Positions 23,417-32,959 of a DNA stretch of 64,000 bases are shown here, in pieces; the first letter of the stretch is position 1; each line of letters opens with the position of its first letter. This DNA comes from Flammeovirgaceae bacterium UBA7330 (GTDB lineage: Bacteria; Bacteroidota; Bacteroidia; Cytophagales; Cyclobacteriaceae). A program made the translations under genes and the position numbers. The DNA lies in assembly GCA_002471275.1 (NCBI GenBank), contig DKPQ01000018.1:1-64000 (forward strand), given 5' to 3'. The notes under the pieces are model-generated. The model worked only from the letters and a program-made list of their open reading frames with translations, did not search any database and had not been told where the DNA came from.

Positions 23417-25888
23417 ATGAAAAAGACCTTTACCCTCTTAATCGTGAGCATTATGTTTATCTGCTTTCGGTCCTACAGCCAGTCAAGTGTGAGCGGTCGA
23501 GTAATGGATATGGAGTCTGGGGAGCCATTGATAGGAGCTACTGCCATGTTGAGCGGTTCTTCTACGGGAGCAACCACAGATAAAAATGGGGCATTTATTA
23601 TCCGGGGAGTTGAAGATGGAACTTATACATTAACCATCAGATATGTGGGGTATGCTGACCTTACCAGCAAAGTGTCCGTATTAGGTTCTGATGTAAACCT
23701 GGGCCAGCTCAATATGGAAGAGGCCATTTTTGCCTTTGACCAGGTGGTGGTTTCCGGTACGCGCCAGGCCGAGAAGGTCACTGAAACGCCAGCCACTGTG
23801 GAGATTATTTCAGCCAAAGATCTGGATGATCTACCCTCTTTTAATCCAGGCGAGCTTCTGGCCAGAGTGAAGGGCGTGGACTTTATCCGAGCGGGTGTAG
23901 TGGGCACAGGGATCAATATTAGGGGCTTTAATAGCAATTTCAATGCGAAAAACCTGCAGGTCAATGATGGTCGGTTTGCCACGCTTATTGCCACAGGTTT
24001 GCCGATGGGGCCACTCACCACACAGGTCAAGGAAGATGTGGAGCGCGTAGAAATCATCTTAGGACCGAATGCGGCGCTTTATGGACCGAACGCACACAAT
24101 GGACTCGTGCATACCATCACCAAGGATCCGCGTACCTCCCAGGGGACCACGATAGCTGTCGGAGCCGGTAATCAAAGCATGCTAACAGCCCGGATGCGTC
24201 ATGCGCAGGTACTCAATGACAAGCTGGCCTTCAAGGTGACAGGAGAGTACACCCGCGCTGAAGAGTTTGAATTTGCTGATAGTGTTTACATCGATAGGAT
24301 GGATGACGCCGGAAACATGGGTCCTGATGGCATCAAAGAAGGTTATGAGGAATACATGCTGGACAATGATATCGAGTTTCTCCGGGGAGAGGCTGCCCTC
24401 TATTACAGTGTCTCCAATTCCTCTGATCTGATCCTTAGCTGGGGAGGAAGCAACAGCACCTATCTGTCACCTACGAACGTGGGTCGAAACCAGATCAAAG
24501 ACTGGAAAATGAATCAATTTCACCTAAGATATACCTCTGACAAATTTTTCGCGCAGGTCTATCACACGATGAGTAAAACCGAGGATACATATGCCATAGA
24601 TCAGCGGACCAAAAACTATTATGCAGCAATCGATGGAGGAGCCACTGAAGCACAGGCACGCGAAAGTTCTTTGGGCAATGGAGCTACCTTCGCCGATGAC
24701 TCCAAAAGATGGAATGCCGAAGTACAGTACCACGATCAATTTGGTGACCTGGGCGTAGTGGTCGGCTCGCAATGGCAGCGCGACAATGCCAATAGCAACG
24801 GAACATACTTGCTGGACAATGGTGGTGAAGACCCCATCATAATTAATCAAATAGGAGTGTATGGCCAATTTGATTACAATTTCACTCCGGAGTTTAAGGC
24901 AACGGCTGCATTTCGAGGTGATAACCATGAGATATACGGCTTTAATTTCATTCCAAAGGCAGGTCTGGTATACTCCAAAGACAGAAGTGCTTTTCGTCTT
25001 ACCTACGGTAAAGGAATTGCCGCTCCGACTATTCTAAATATGTATGGTGATCTCTTCGCAGGCTTGATACTGGGTAATGCAGAAGGATTTACGCTTTCTG
25101 ATGGCACCAAAGTAGAAAAGCAAAAGGTAGAGCAAATTCAAACTTTCGAAGTAGGCTATAAAGGTGAAGTGGTCGCTAATAAATTCTTTGTGGATGCCAA
25201 TGCTTACTATAATATCTCAAAAGATTTTCTGTCACCGGTTACAATCGTGGGTGTTGCCACAGAACGCGGTGACACTCCAATGTCCGAAGTTCAATCTGGG
25301 TATTCTGTATTTGGAGGATTGGTGGCCACATATGTAAACTTTGGCCAGGTAAATACATATGGATTTGATTTTGGTACAAACTTCTACCTCTCCGATCACA
25401 TCAACTGGACATTTAACTACTCGTTTTTTGACTATTCCTATGACGAGGATAACCTGGAAGAGAATGACTTCAACGGGGATGGAGTAGTGAACAAACTGGA
25501 TGTATTGGTCAATGCGCCGAAACACAAATTTGGAACGGGAGTGTACTATCGCAGCAAGAAATTCTTTACCAATGTGTACATCCGTTGGGTACAGGAGTAT
25601 GATTACTTCTCCAGTTACCAGATTGCTGCTAAAACCCAGGATTTAGTATGGAGAGGCACACCCGTGGTAGAAAATGCCCGTAGCACCGATACATGGAATT
25701 ATGGCCCGCTGGGAGGCTTTGTTAATGTGGACTTTGGACTTGGTTATCATGTGAATAAAGTCTTCACGGTGTCCGGTCAGGTGACCAACCTGTTTGATTC
25801 GGAATTTAGAGAGTTTACTGCAGCTCCTTTTACTGGCAGACTATTTTCCATTGAGTTAAAGGCCAAGCTACCACCCATAGGTAAATAG
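23417..25888 (+). CDS. TonB-dependent receptor with N-terminal carboxypeptidase-regulatory domain
   Basis: An 823-residue outer-membrane protein with a signal peptide. Residues about 22-105 form the CarboxypepD_reg-like beta-sandwich (VSGRVMDMESGEPLIGATAMLSGSSTGATTDKNGAF). The plug domain follows (about 115-230; GPNAALYGPNAHNGLVHTITKDP) and then the barrel, ending near FTGRLFSIELKAKL. It imports large substrates such as oligosaccharides, siderophores or cobalamin using TonB energy. No susD gene follows, so it is not a canonical SusCD pair. A clear terminator lies just after it. Confidence 0.93.
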   Translation: MKKTFTLLIVSIMFICFRSYSQSSVSGRVMDMESGEPLIGATAMLSGSSTGATTDKNGAFIIRGVEDGTYTLTIRYVGYADLTSKVSVLGSDVNLGQLNMEEAIFAFDQVVVSGTRQAEKVTETPATVEIISAKDLDDLPSFNPGELLARVKGVDFIRAGVVGTGINIRGFNSNFNAKNLQVNDGRFATLIATGLPMGPLTTQVKEDVERVEIILGPNAALYGPNAHNGLVHTITKDPRTSQGTTIAVGAGNQSMLTARMRHAQVLNDKLAFKVTGEYTRAEEFEFADSVYIDRMDDAGNMGPDGIKEGYEEYMLDNDIEFLRGEAALYYSVSNSSDLILSWGGSNSTYLSPTNVGRNQIKDWKMNQFHLRYTSDKFFAQVYHTMSKTEDTYAIDQRTKNYYAAIDGGATEAQARESSLGNGATFADDSKRWNAEVQYHDQFGDLGVVVGSQWQRDNANSNGTYLLDNGGEDPIIINQIGVYGQFDYNFTPEFKATAAFRGDNHEIYGFNFIPKAGLVYSKDRSAFRLTYGKGIAAPTILNMYGDLFAGLILGNAEGFTLSDGTKVEKQKVEQIQTFEVGYKGEVVANKFFVDANAYYNISKDFLSPVTIVGVATERGDTPMSEVQSGYSVFGGLVATYVNFGQVNTYGFDFGTNFYLSDHINWTFNYSFFDYSYDEDNLEENDFNGDGVVNKLDVLVNAPKHKFGTGVYYRSKKFFTNVYIRWVQEYDYFSSYQIAAKTQDLVWRGTPVVENARSTDTWNYGPLGGFVNVDFGLGYHVNKVFTVSGQVTNLFDSEFREFTAAPFTGRLFSIELKAKLPPIGK

Positions 25889-25920
25889 GTTATCGATTTT
25901 TGCATACATTAAATAAAATA

Positions 25921-25944
25921 GACCGCCTCATGCGGTCTTTTTTT
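25921..25944 (+). terminator. rho-independent terminator of the TonB receptor gene
   Basis: GACCGC and GCGGTC (25921-25937, loop CTCAT) followed by seven T. It lies 33 bases after the receptor stop. Confidence 0.9.
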
Positions 25945-26075
25945 ATGGGGCCTTTGCTGATTTCATTTTAGCATAGGGCCTTCATATCTTTAGGGGTAAT
26001 TCAGTTAATTTAACTCTTGAATTAAGTTTTTTACAGACCCCCATTGTGCTTATTTTACAATAAACTCTCACCCCT

Positions 26076-28448
26076 ATGCGACCTCACCTTATCACCATCA
26101 CAGGATTATTTCTTTTAATCTTTTTTTCATTTACTTCCTGTAACCCCCCGGAGGAGAAAAAGCAGGATATCCTTTGGTACAACCAGCCAGCGGAAAACTG
26201 GAACGAAGCCCTGCCGCTGGGTAATGGCAAAATTGGAGTCATGGTCTTTGGAAACACTTCCAATGAAAGGATCCAGCTCAATGATGACTCGCTCTGGCCA
26301 GCAGATGATGAAAGCTGGACGGAGCCCGAGGGCACTATCGAAGACATTGAAAAGATCAGACAACTCTTGTTTGAAGGTAAAAATGACCTGGCCGATGAGA
26401 TGTTTGTAGCGAAATTTTCCAATAAGGGAATTCTGCGATCGCATCAGACCCTGGGAGACCTGTTCATCAATTTCAAGCATGAGAACGTTACCGATTACAG
26501 GAGGGAGTTAAACATCAGTGACGCTACTTCCACGATTTCATACCGAACCAATGGCCACTTGATCACAGAAGAAGTATTTGTTTCACATCCCGCTAAAGCT
26601 ATAGCCATTGAATTCACTTCTGAGGCTCCCGAAGGACTGAGCGGGAAGATCTTGCTCAGCCGACCAGAGGATAAAGGGTTTCCTACAGCTACATCAATGA
26701 CGACCGATGACAATTTGCTGGTGATAAAGGGTGAGGTGACCCAACGAGGGGGTCAGTTTAGGTCGGAGCCTTTTCCCATCACCGAGGGTGTCAAATTTGA
26801 GACCTGCCTAAAGGTCCAAAATGAGGGTGGCTCGGTGAGTAGGGGTGAAGATTATCTGGAACTGAAAAATGTAAAAAAAGCGACCCTATACCTGGTTTCT
26901 AACTCATCCTATTATTTCGATGACTACACCAGGCAGAATCGGGTTGATTTGGAATCCCTCGAGGGTAAAAGTTTGGATGCTTTGAGGACCGAACACATCA
27001 ATGACTATCAAAAATTCTATAACAGGCTCGATCTGGACCTTGGTGGAAATGCATTGGATTCGCTTCCCACTGATCAGCGCCTCGACAGGATCAAAGAAGG
27101 ATCTGAGGATATCGGACTGGAAGCTTTGCTCTTCAAGTTTGGTCGGTATCTACTGATCTCATCCTCCAGGGAGGATACCAATCCGGCCAACCTGCAAGGG
27201 CTGTGGAATGAACATATAGAGGCACCATGGAATGCGGATTACCACCTGAATATCAATCTGCAGATGAACTACTGGCTGGCGGATGTGGCCAACCTGAGTG
27301 AGTTGAATAATCCTTTGTTTGACTATATCGACAGGGTAGTAGAAAGCGGTAAAGTGACAGCCAGAAAGAATTTCGGTAGTGAGGGGTCCTTTTTTCCTCA
27401 TGCCACTGATTTGTGGGCACCTACCTGGATGCGGGCAGCTACGGCCTATTGGGGTTGTTCTATGGGAGCTGCAGGCTGGATGATGCAGCACTACTGGCAG
27501 CATTATGAATATACCCGGGATACGGTGTTCCTCAAAGAGCGGGCATTCCCGGCCATTGAAGAAGTAGCGAAATTCTACAGTGACTGGGTCATTGAAGATC
27601 CCAGAGACGGCACGTTGATCTCAGCGCCCAGCACATCGCCTGAGAACCGTTTCATCAATGCAGCGGGTAAGAGAGTGGCTACTTGTTTGGGTAGTGCGAT
27701 GGACCAGCAGGTGATCGATGAAGTATTTGAAAATTACCTGGCTGCCTGTGAGATCCTGGAGATCGAGAATGATTTCGTCCGAAAGATCAGGCAACAAAAG
27801 GAACAGCTTCGGCCAGGGTTTGTGATTGATGAAAACAGGAGGATCCTCGAGTGGGACCGACCTTATGAGGAGCCTGAGCCAGGCCACAGGCACATGTCAC
27901 ATCTGTATGGCTTTCATCCGGGTACGAGTGTTACCATTGGTGAAAATCCTGAAATATTTAAAGCCGTCAGGAATACGCTGGATTTCCGATTGGAGAATGG
28001 TGGTGCCGGTCCGGGCTGGAGCAGAGCCTGGTTGATTAATTGCAGCGCCCGTCTGATGGATGGTGAAATGGCCCATGAACATGTCAATCTCCTGCTCAAA
28101 AAATCCACAGGCAAAAACCTTTTCAATCTGCATCCACCATTTCAGATAGACGGGAATTTTGGTTTTGTGACTGGGATCGCCGAAATGCTGTTACAAACGC
28201 ATGAGGATAACATTGTTCGGGTGCTTCCGGCCTTACCTTCCGTGTGGAAAGAAGGTCACATCAAAGGGATCAAAGGAAGAGGTGGTCTTACATTAGATAT
28301 TTACTGGAGCAACAACCAATTGGACAAAGTGATCATCCAGTCTGACTTTGACAGGGCATTTGATCTGGTAGATCAGGACAAAATAATACAGGTTGAGATG
28401 AAAAGGGGAGATACCTATGTGTATGAGCCTGAAAGAGAAACTGCTTAA
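26076..28448 (+). CDS. GH95 family alpha-L-fucosidase, lipoprotein
   Basis: A 790-residue protein with a lipoprotein signal (hydrophobic core then TSCN, Cys at about residue 22). The N-terminal beta-domain opens with WYNQPAENWNEALPLGNGKIG, the usual GH95 start. The catalytic (alpha/alpha)6 barrel shows ASN/LQGLWNEHIEAPWNADYHLNINLQMNYW, the SAPSTSPENRF acid region and the IDGNFGFVTGIAEMLLQ base region. GH95 enzymes release alpha-1,2-L-fucose (some galactose) from glycans. Surface anchoring fits breakdown of algal or mucin-like fucosylated polymers. The receptor gene just upstream may import the product. Length is normal. Confidence 0.93.
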   Translation: MRPHLITITGLFLLIFFSFTSCNPPEEKKQDILWYNQPAENWNEALPLGNGKIGVMVFGNTSNERIQLNDDSLWPADDESWTEPEGTIEDIEKIRQLLFEGKNDLADEMFVAKFSNKGILRSHQTLGDLFINFKHENVTDYRRELNISDATSTISYRTNGHLITEEVFVSHPAKAIAIEFTSEAPEGLSGKILLSRPEDKGFPTATSMTTDDNLLVIKGEVTQRGGQFRSEPFPITEGVKFETCLKVQNEGGSVSRGEDYLELKNVKKATLYLVSNSSYYFDDYTRQNRVDLESLEGKSLDALRTEHINDYQKFYNRLDLDLGGNALDSLPTDQRLDRIKEGSEDIGLEALLFKFGRYLLISSSREDTNPANLQGLWNEHIEAPWNADYHLNINLQMNYWLADVANLSELNNPLFDYIDRVVESGKVTARKNFGSEGSFFPHATDLWAPTWMRAATAYWGCSMGAAGWMMQHYWQHYEYTRDTVFLKERAFPAIEEVAKFYSDWVIEDPRDGTLISAPSTSPENRFINAAGKRVATCLGSAMDQQVIDEVFENYLAACEILEIENDFVRKIRQQKEQLRPGFVIDENRRILEWDRPYEEPEPGHRHMSHLYGFHPGTSVTIGENPEIFKAVRNTLDFRLENGGAGPGWSRAWLINCSARLMDGEMAHEHVNLLLKKSTGKNLFNLHPPFQIDGNFGFVTGIAEMLLQTHEDNIVRVLPALPSVWKEGHIKGIKGRGGLTLDIYWSNNQLDKVIIQSDFDRAFDLVDQDKIIQVEMKRGDTYVYEPERETA

Positions 28449-28559
28449 GTTAACCTGAGTTCTATTTAATAAGACAACAAAACGTCTAAGTGACCAGGTC
28501 ATTCAGAGACTTAATTTATTGAATTCAAAACGCACAAAACTTCATGACGACTGGGAATA

Positions 28560-28645
28560 AAATGATATAAAGTTAAGACCACTTTGTCCCTCTCCTGAGG
28601 GGGTAAAGGGGGAGGATGAGAAAGACACTTAACTTTATATCATTT
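28560..28645. repeat. MITE-like or double-terminator element with an 18-bp perfect inverted repeat
   Basis: AAATGATATAAAGTTAAG (28560-28577) and CTTAACTTTATATCATTT (28628-28645) are perfect inverted copies. They enclose a GC-rich core of the form CCCTCTCCTGAGGGGGTAAAG. No clear target-site duplication is seen. It lies between the converging GH95 and GT2 genes, so it could act as a shared terminator. Confidence 0.6.
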
Positions 28646-28779
28646 GAAGAAAGAGGGCTAGGTTTGGTTACCAACTTAATGGGTTAAAAGCTATTAGCAA
28701 AATGTATAATCCTGGCTAAAGGGCTCTGAGTGACGATGGAGGGTATTTTGTTTAGTAGAATGCTAAACTCAGGTAAAAG

Positions 28780-29658
28780 CTAATTTCCTTTTTGTCGTGT
28801 TGCCTCCCTAATCAGTGTGAGATAGCCAGGAATAAGCTGCAAATTCAGTGTCTTCAGGCATTGCCGGATCTCATACCAACAACGGGTGATAAGGGCCTGA
28901 TTCTCAGCTTTTGTTTGGTTGAGGGAGAGGATTTTTCTGCAAACCTCCAGCGTACTTCTTTGATGCTTGTTGCGGAAGGTGAATTGATTTGAAGACAGCG
29001 ATTTTTTCAAGACCCGTTTCTTCACTAGCGGCGTTTTGTTGAACATGTATTTGTACTTCCGGGAGGATCTGATCCAGAAGTCGAAGTCCTCGTAGCTCAG
29101 GGTCTCGTCGTATCCACCCAGTGCTTCCAGTACCTCTCTTTTCATCATCATAGCAGGTGGATTGATGAAGTACCTTTTGATTAAATCGAGGTAAATATCA
29201 CCCTGGGGTATATCCTCGTCCAACTCACCATCCTGATTCCGGACATAATGGGTGTTGAGGATTTTGCCCTCCTGATCAATGATAAAGGCATCAGAAAAGT
29301 GAACACCATAGGATTGATCCGCCATCTCCAGATCTGCCACACCCATTTCCACCCTGACGGGTAATAACAGGTCGTCGGCAGCCAGGTCTATGAAGTACTT
29401 ACCCTTTGATTGTGCAAAGGCCAGGTTGAAGGCGGTACAGTTACCTACATTCTGCTCCAGGGTAATGAAAATTATTTCCGGATGATCTTTTAGAAAACTT
29501 TCAATCTCAGTACGGCTGCCATCTGTACTGGCGTCATCCACCACGATTATTTCAATGTTTGGGTAGGTTTGTGTGATGGCCGATTGCAAAGCGGCTTTAA
29601 CAAACTCCTTTTGGTTATAGCAGAGACAAACAATAGTGACAAGTGGCAGAGAATCCAT
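28780..29658 (-). CDS. family 2 glycosyltransferase
   Basis: A 292-residue GT-A enzyme. It opens with PLVTIVCLCYNQKEFVKAALQSAITQTYPNIEIIVVDDASTDGS, the GT2 nucleotide-sugar fold with the VDD motif. The metal-binding area is DLAADDLLLPVRVEMG, a later acid region is ALGGYDETLSYEDFDFWIRSS, and the C-terminal part is family-variable. It transfers a sugar to a glycan or lipid carrier. It heads away from the GT4 gene at 29750, with a 91-base intergenic gap between them. Substrate cannot be read. Confidence 0.9.
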   Translation of the reverse strand: MDSLPLVTIVCLCYNQKEFVKAALQSAITQTYPNIEIIVVDDASTDGSRTEIESFLKDHPEIIFITLEQNVGNCTAFNLAFAQSKGKYFIDLAADDLLLPVRVEMGVADLEMADQSYGVHFSDAFIIDQEGKILNTHYVRNQDGELDEDIPQGDIYLDLIKRYFINPPAMMMKREVLEALGGYDETLSYEDFDFWIRSSRKYKYMFNKTPLVKKRVLKKSLSSNQFTFRNKHQRSTLEVCRKILSLNQTKAENQALITRCWYEIRQCLKTLNLQLIPGYLTLIREATRQKGN

Positions 29659-29749
29659 AATTCTACCCTAAAGCAAGTAGTTAAAAGTAAAATGAAGCTT
29701 CAAATTAGATAATTAGCTTAAACTTGGAGCAAAATCCTATTGTCAGTAG

Positions 29750-30931
29750 ATGAAGATTTTTATCATACCATCCTGGTACCCGTCGGAGGTCTATCCCTCA
29801 TCGGGGATTTTCTTCAAAGAACAAGCAATTCGGCTGGCTGAATTGAAGCCTGACTGGGAGATTGGTCTGAGCTTATGGGGATCTCATGAGCCCAGGTTAT
29901 GGATACAACCCAAAAAACCATTCAGCGCGCTCATTAAGCTAAGTTCAAGGCTACCTGCAAAGAAGTATCAACAAATACTTTCCCCTAACTGCATAGAATT
30001 TTTTACTCCGGCTTTCACCTGGAACAGGCATATCAAAAGTGGAAACTTAAAAGGCATACTGGAGGCCCAGGAAAATAATTTGCGATTGTTTACTGAGTAC
30101 TATGGAAAACCTGACGTGATTCATGCTCAGGTTTCGTTTCCAGCAGGATACCTTGCCATGCGTCTTTCTCAACAGCACGGTATACCCTTTGTGATCACCG
30201 AGCACATGAGTCCTTTTCCAATGCCTTCACTTAGGTCAGCAATGAAAAGGTATTTGTTGCCTGCTCTACAGCAAGCAAACCTTGTTTTGGCAGTTAGTAA
30301 AGGTCTTCAGGATCAAATGAATGCACATGGGATTCAGTCAGAACTGATAAACAATTTCATTGATCAAAAGACTTTTTGCTTTCATCCCACCAGGGAAAAC
30401 ACGTTTACCTTTCTGGCTATGGGCAGACTGGAACAGCAAAAGGGCTATGAACTATTGCTCAAGGCAGCAAAGGTGTTGGTAGATAAAAAAGTAGATTTTC
30501 GGTTGAGAATTGGTGGCAGTGGGTCACTTGAAAAGTCTTTCCAATGGCAATGCAAACGTCTTGGTTTAAGCGATCATGTGATTTGGTTGGGAGAGTTGAC
30601 CAGGGAAGAAGTGAAGCGGGAGCTGGAGAGAAGTCATTGTCTGGTCAATACCAGTCATCATGAAAATCAACCGGTGGCTATGTTGGAAGCACTGGCTGTG
30701 GGTCGACCAGTTCTTACCACAGCATGGGTGGGGAGCGGTGATTTGATTGTTGATGATGCACTGGGTAAGACAATCGATACCCGTAACCCCGGACAATTTG
30801 CTGAAGCGATGATCGAAATGATCAGCCACCCTTATGATCATCAAAGGATCGCTACCTTGTTTGAAAAGCACTTTGGTGCGCATAATACCATCCATCTGCT
30901 GGAAGAAAAATTCAGGAGAGTACTTGGCTAA
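29750..30931 (+). CDS. family 4 (GT-B) glycosyltransferase
   Basis: A 393-residue protein. The N-terminal GT-B half begins IFIIPSWYPSEVYPSSGIFFKEQ. The C-terminal nucleotide-sugar half holds TFLAMGRLEQQKGYELLLKA and the terminal ExxxxxE-like motif HENQPVAMLEALAVGRPVLTT. It retains the sugar nucleotide in the usual way of GT4 retaining enzymes and likely builds surface polysaccharide. It ends by overlapping the convergent sulfotransferase gene by four bases. Confidence 0.9.
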   Translation: MKIFIIPSWYPSEVYPSSGIFFKEQAIRLAELKPDWEIGLSLWGSHEPRLWIQPKKPFSALIKLSSRLPAKKYQQILSPNCIEFFTPAFTWNRHIKSGNLKGILEAQENNLRLFTEYYGKPDVIHAQVSFPAGYLAMRLSQQHGIPFVITEHMSPFPMPSLRSAMKRYLLPALQQANLVLAVSKGLQDQMNAHGIQSELINNFIDQKTFCFHPTRENTFTFLAMGRLEQQKGYELLLKAAKVLVDKKVDFRLRIGGSGSLEKSFQWQCKRLGLSDHVIWLGELTREEVKRELERSHCLVNTSHHENQPVAMLEALAVGRPVLTTAWVGSGDLIVDDALGKTIDTRNPGQFAEAMIEMISHPYDHQRIATLFEKHFGAHNTIHLLEEKFRRVLG

Positions 30932-31941
30932 ATAAGTCCTTGATAATTGGGTAATCCGTCATCTTTATAAAGCGAGATTCCAAAATCATTGAGAATTCTG
31001 CTGATGTTATCTTTTTGTGTTCCGGTGAGGTGTCTTTGCCAGGCATCCAATTGATCCCGACCTGTAATAGCTTTCAGTGAGTGTTGATAAGTAGAAGCGC
31101 TTGGCTTTAGCTGAAGATCAAAAATCTCCGGAGGGACAGGTTTCTTGAGGTGGCTGAATATTCTGTTTATTTCTTGCTCATAGTTGAGCAATAAGTCTTC
31201 GTAAAACACAATCAGGAACGATTCTTCCTTGTTTTTCTCAAAACCTTCTTTGATGTTGAGGCACCATAGAAATGTGTAATACTCCTCCGGTGTTTTAATG
31301 GACCGGTAGATGCTTTCATACTGAAGGTAGACCTCATTGTATCTGAATGCGGGTACACTGATTTCCTCCGGGATACTCAGTTTTTGTGACAGCTCATGTT
31401 GTAAGATTGAGCCAATGCAGGCATACGGATTACGAATCAGGAAAAGTGGGGAGACCTGAAAGTTCTTGAGTAACCAGGATGAGAGGAGCATGCCATAGTT
31501 GAATTTTACCAGGAATACCTCCGCCTTATCCAGCCGCTGAAGTCCATAATCATCATACAATCCAATAGATACAGCCTGGCCTGTTAGTAACCTGGTCATC
31601 ATCGATTTCAGGTCTTCGTCTTCTGTATCTTTAGGAATGGGCTGAAAAAAATAGAAATCCTTTTCGGCTACTTCCCTAAATTTTCTTGTGGAGAAATCAG
31701 GCAATTCAATAGGTGACCCGATATGATTTCTCTGCAGGGGTTCATCAAACAGGCATGAATTGGGGATGGTCAAAAGAAGCTCTGACAACCAGGTGGAGCC
31801 GCTTCTTGGAAAGCTGAAAAGCGCAATTGTATTGTTTTGATTGATCTGCCTGTCACTGTTTCTTTTATTGAATGGATAGACATACCGATGAAGGTAATAC
31901 CTGTCACAAGCTTTCGAAATGTACCTCCCGATCAAATTCAT
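30928..31941 (-). CDS. sulfotransferase family protein
   Basis: A 337-residue protein. The PAPS-binding P-loop is IALFSFPRSGSTWLSELL at about residues 40-57, and the 3'-phosphate site is LFLIRNPYACIGSILQH at about residue 175. The C-terminal half is helical and typical of Sulfotransfer_1/3 proteins. It transfers sulfate from PAPS to a carbohydrate or lipid. Lying among glycosyltransferase genes, it probably sulfates a surface glycan. Its 5' end is 28 bases from the divergent GT-A gene at 31970, so the two share a very short promoter region. Confidence 0.85.
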   Translation of the reverse strand: MNLIGRYISKACDRYYLHRYVYPFNKRNSDRQINQNNTIALFSFPRSGSTWLSELLLTIPNSCLFDEPLQRNHIGSPIELPDFSTRKFREVAEKDFYFFQPIPKDTEDEDLKSMMTRLLTGQAVSIGLYDDYGLQRLDKAEVFLVKFNYGMLLSSWLLKNFQVSPLFLIRNPYACIGSILQHELSQKLSIPEEISVPAFRYNEVYLQYESIYRSIKTPEEYYTFLWCLNIKEGFEKNKEESFLIVFYEDLLLNYEQEINRIFSHLKKPVPPEIFDLQLKPSASTYQHSLKAITGRDQLDAWQRHLTGTQKDNISRILNDFGISLYKDDGLPNYQGLI

Positions 31942-31969
31942 TGATACAATGATATAAATTTGGCTCCAT

Positions 31970-32959
31970 ATGGATCAAAAGATAGGAATCGCTTTCTGTT
32001 GCGAAAGGGGTGAGCTGGAGCGAATCACCATGGTCATGGTGAAGTCCTTGCTTCAATTCGGTGAACTCTCGGATCAGGTAAAGCTTTTCTGTTTTTGTCC
32101 GCGACCCTTGTTCAAGCCGGCTGTAGGTACTTTGAATGAGTTTCGAAGTTTGGGCATCTCTGTAATTGATCAACCACTAAATATTAGATATTCATTTTAT
32201 CCTCTGATGAATAAGGTAGTGGTCCTAAAGTACCTGGAGGAAAATACAACATTAGATCGGTTGATTTTTCTTGATAGCGATCTGATCATTCTGAACAAAG
32301 TATTGCATAAAGAGCTGATAGATCATGAAGTGTCTTTACAATCGGAATTCGTTGAATTAATTACAGCAAGCCAGAGTGATGACCCATACTATCCTTTTTG
32401 GTTGAGGCTTTATCAATTATTTGGGATCCAGAAGTTCAGTTTCACAAATATTTTTGTTTCCGGAAAAAGGGTATTTGCTTACTGGAATTCAGGGCTCATA
32501 AGCTACAGGAGGGAATTACATATTGCATCCAGATGGCATGAAAACTTAGCCCTTTGTTTTAGTCACTATCATTGGAGAAAGTTGGAGTATTACTTCCTGG
32601 AACAAACCACTTTGGCTGTTACCCTTCAACAAATGAAACTGCAGGTCCATAGATTAGATCCAGGCTTCAATTATCCTATCTGTTCCCATGATGAGATCCA
32701 CAAAGAGAATAAGGTTACGCAGTTTGACCAGCTACATATCATTCATTATTTAAGATTTGCTGACAAGTCCATCGGCAACCTTAAAAAAATCGAGCAGGTA
32801 AATGAGAAAGTTAAATGGACGGAGCGGATGTTTAAATCCTATAAGCTTATCAATGAAGGTTTTATCCGAAAGATTAGTGATTTCTATTATGCCTTCAGAC
32901 AATCAAACCTTCAAAAAATCATTTATTTCTATCATCGGTTCTCAGGAAAGATCAAATGA
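31970..32959 (+). CDS. GT-A fold glycosyltransferase
   Basis: A 329-residue protein. The nucleotide-sugar DxD-type motif is FLDSDLIILNK at about residue 100, with an acceptor-side YWNSGLISYRR near residue 178 and a His in IIHYLRF. The layout recalls GT8-type enzymes but no exact subfamily is clear. A TAnnTTTG promoter element (TAAATTTG, 31955-31962) lies just before the start and would give a very short leader. The gene is divergent from the sulfotransferase and abuts the next gene's 3' end. Confidence 0.8.
   Translation: MDQKIGIAFCCERGELERITMVMVKSLLQFGELSDQVKLFCFCPRPLFKPAVGTLNEFRSLGISVIDQPLNIRYSFYPLMNKVVVLKYLEENTTLDRLIFLDSDLIILNKVLHKELIDHEVSLQSEFVELITASQSDDPYYPFWLRLYQLFGIQKFSFTNIFVSGKRVFAYWNSGLISYRRELHIASRWHENLALCFSHYHWRKLEYYFLEQTTLAVTLQQMKLQVHRLDPGFNYPICSHDEIHKENKVTQFDQLHIIHYLRFADKSIGNLKKIEQVNEKVKWTERMFKSYKLINEGFIRKISDFYYAFRQSNLQKIIYFYHRFSGKIK

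Noticed and set aside
23623..24057. Long antisense frames inside the TonB receptor and GH95 genes.
   Set aside because: They mirror strong coding bias of the sense gene and lack family patterns.
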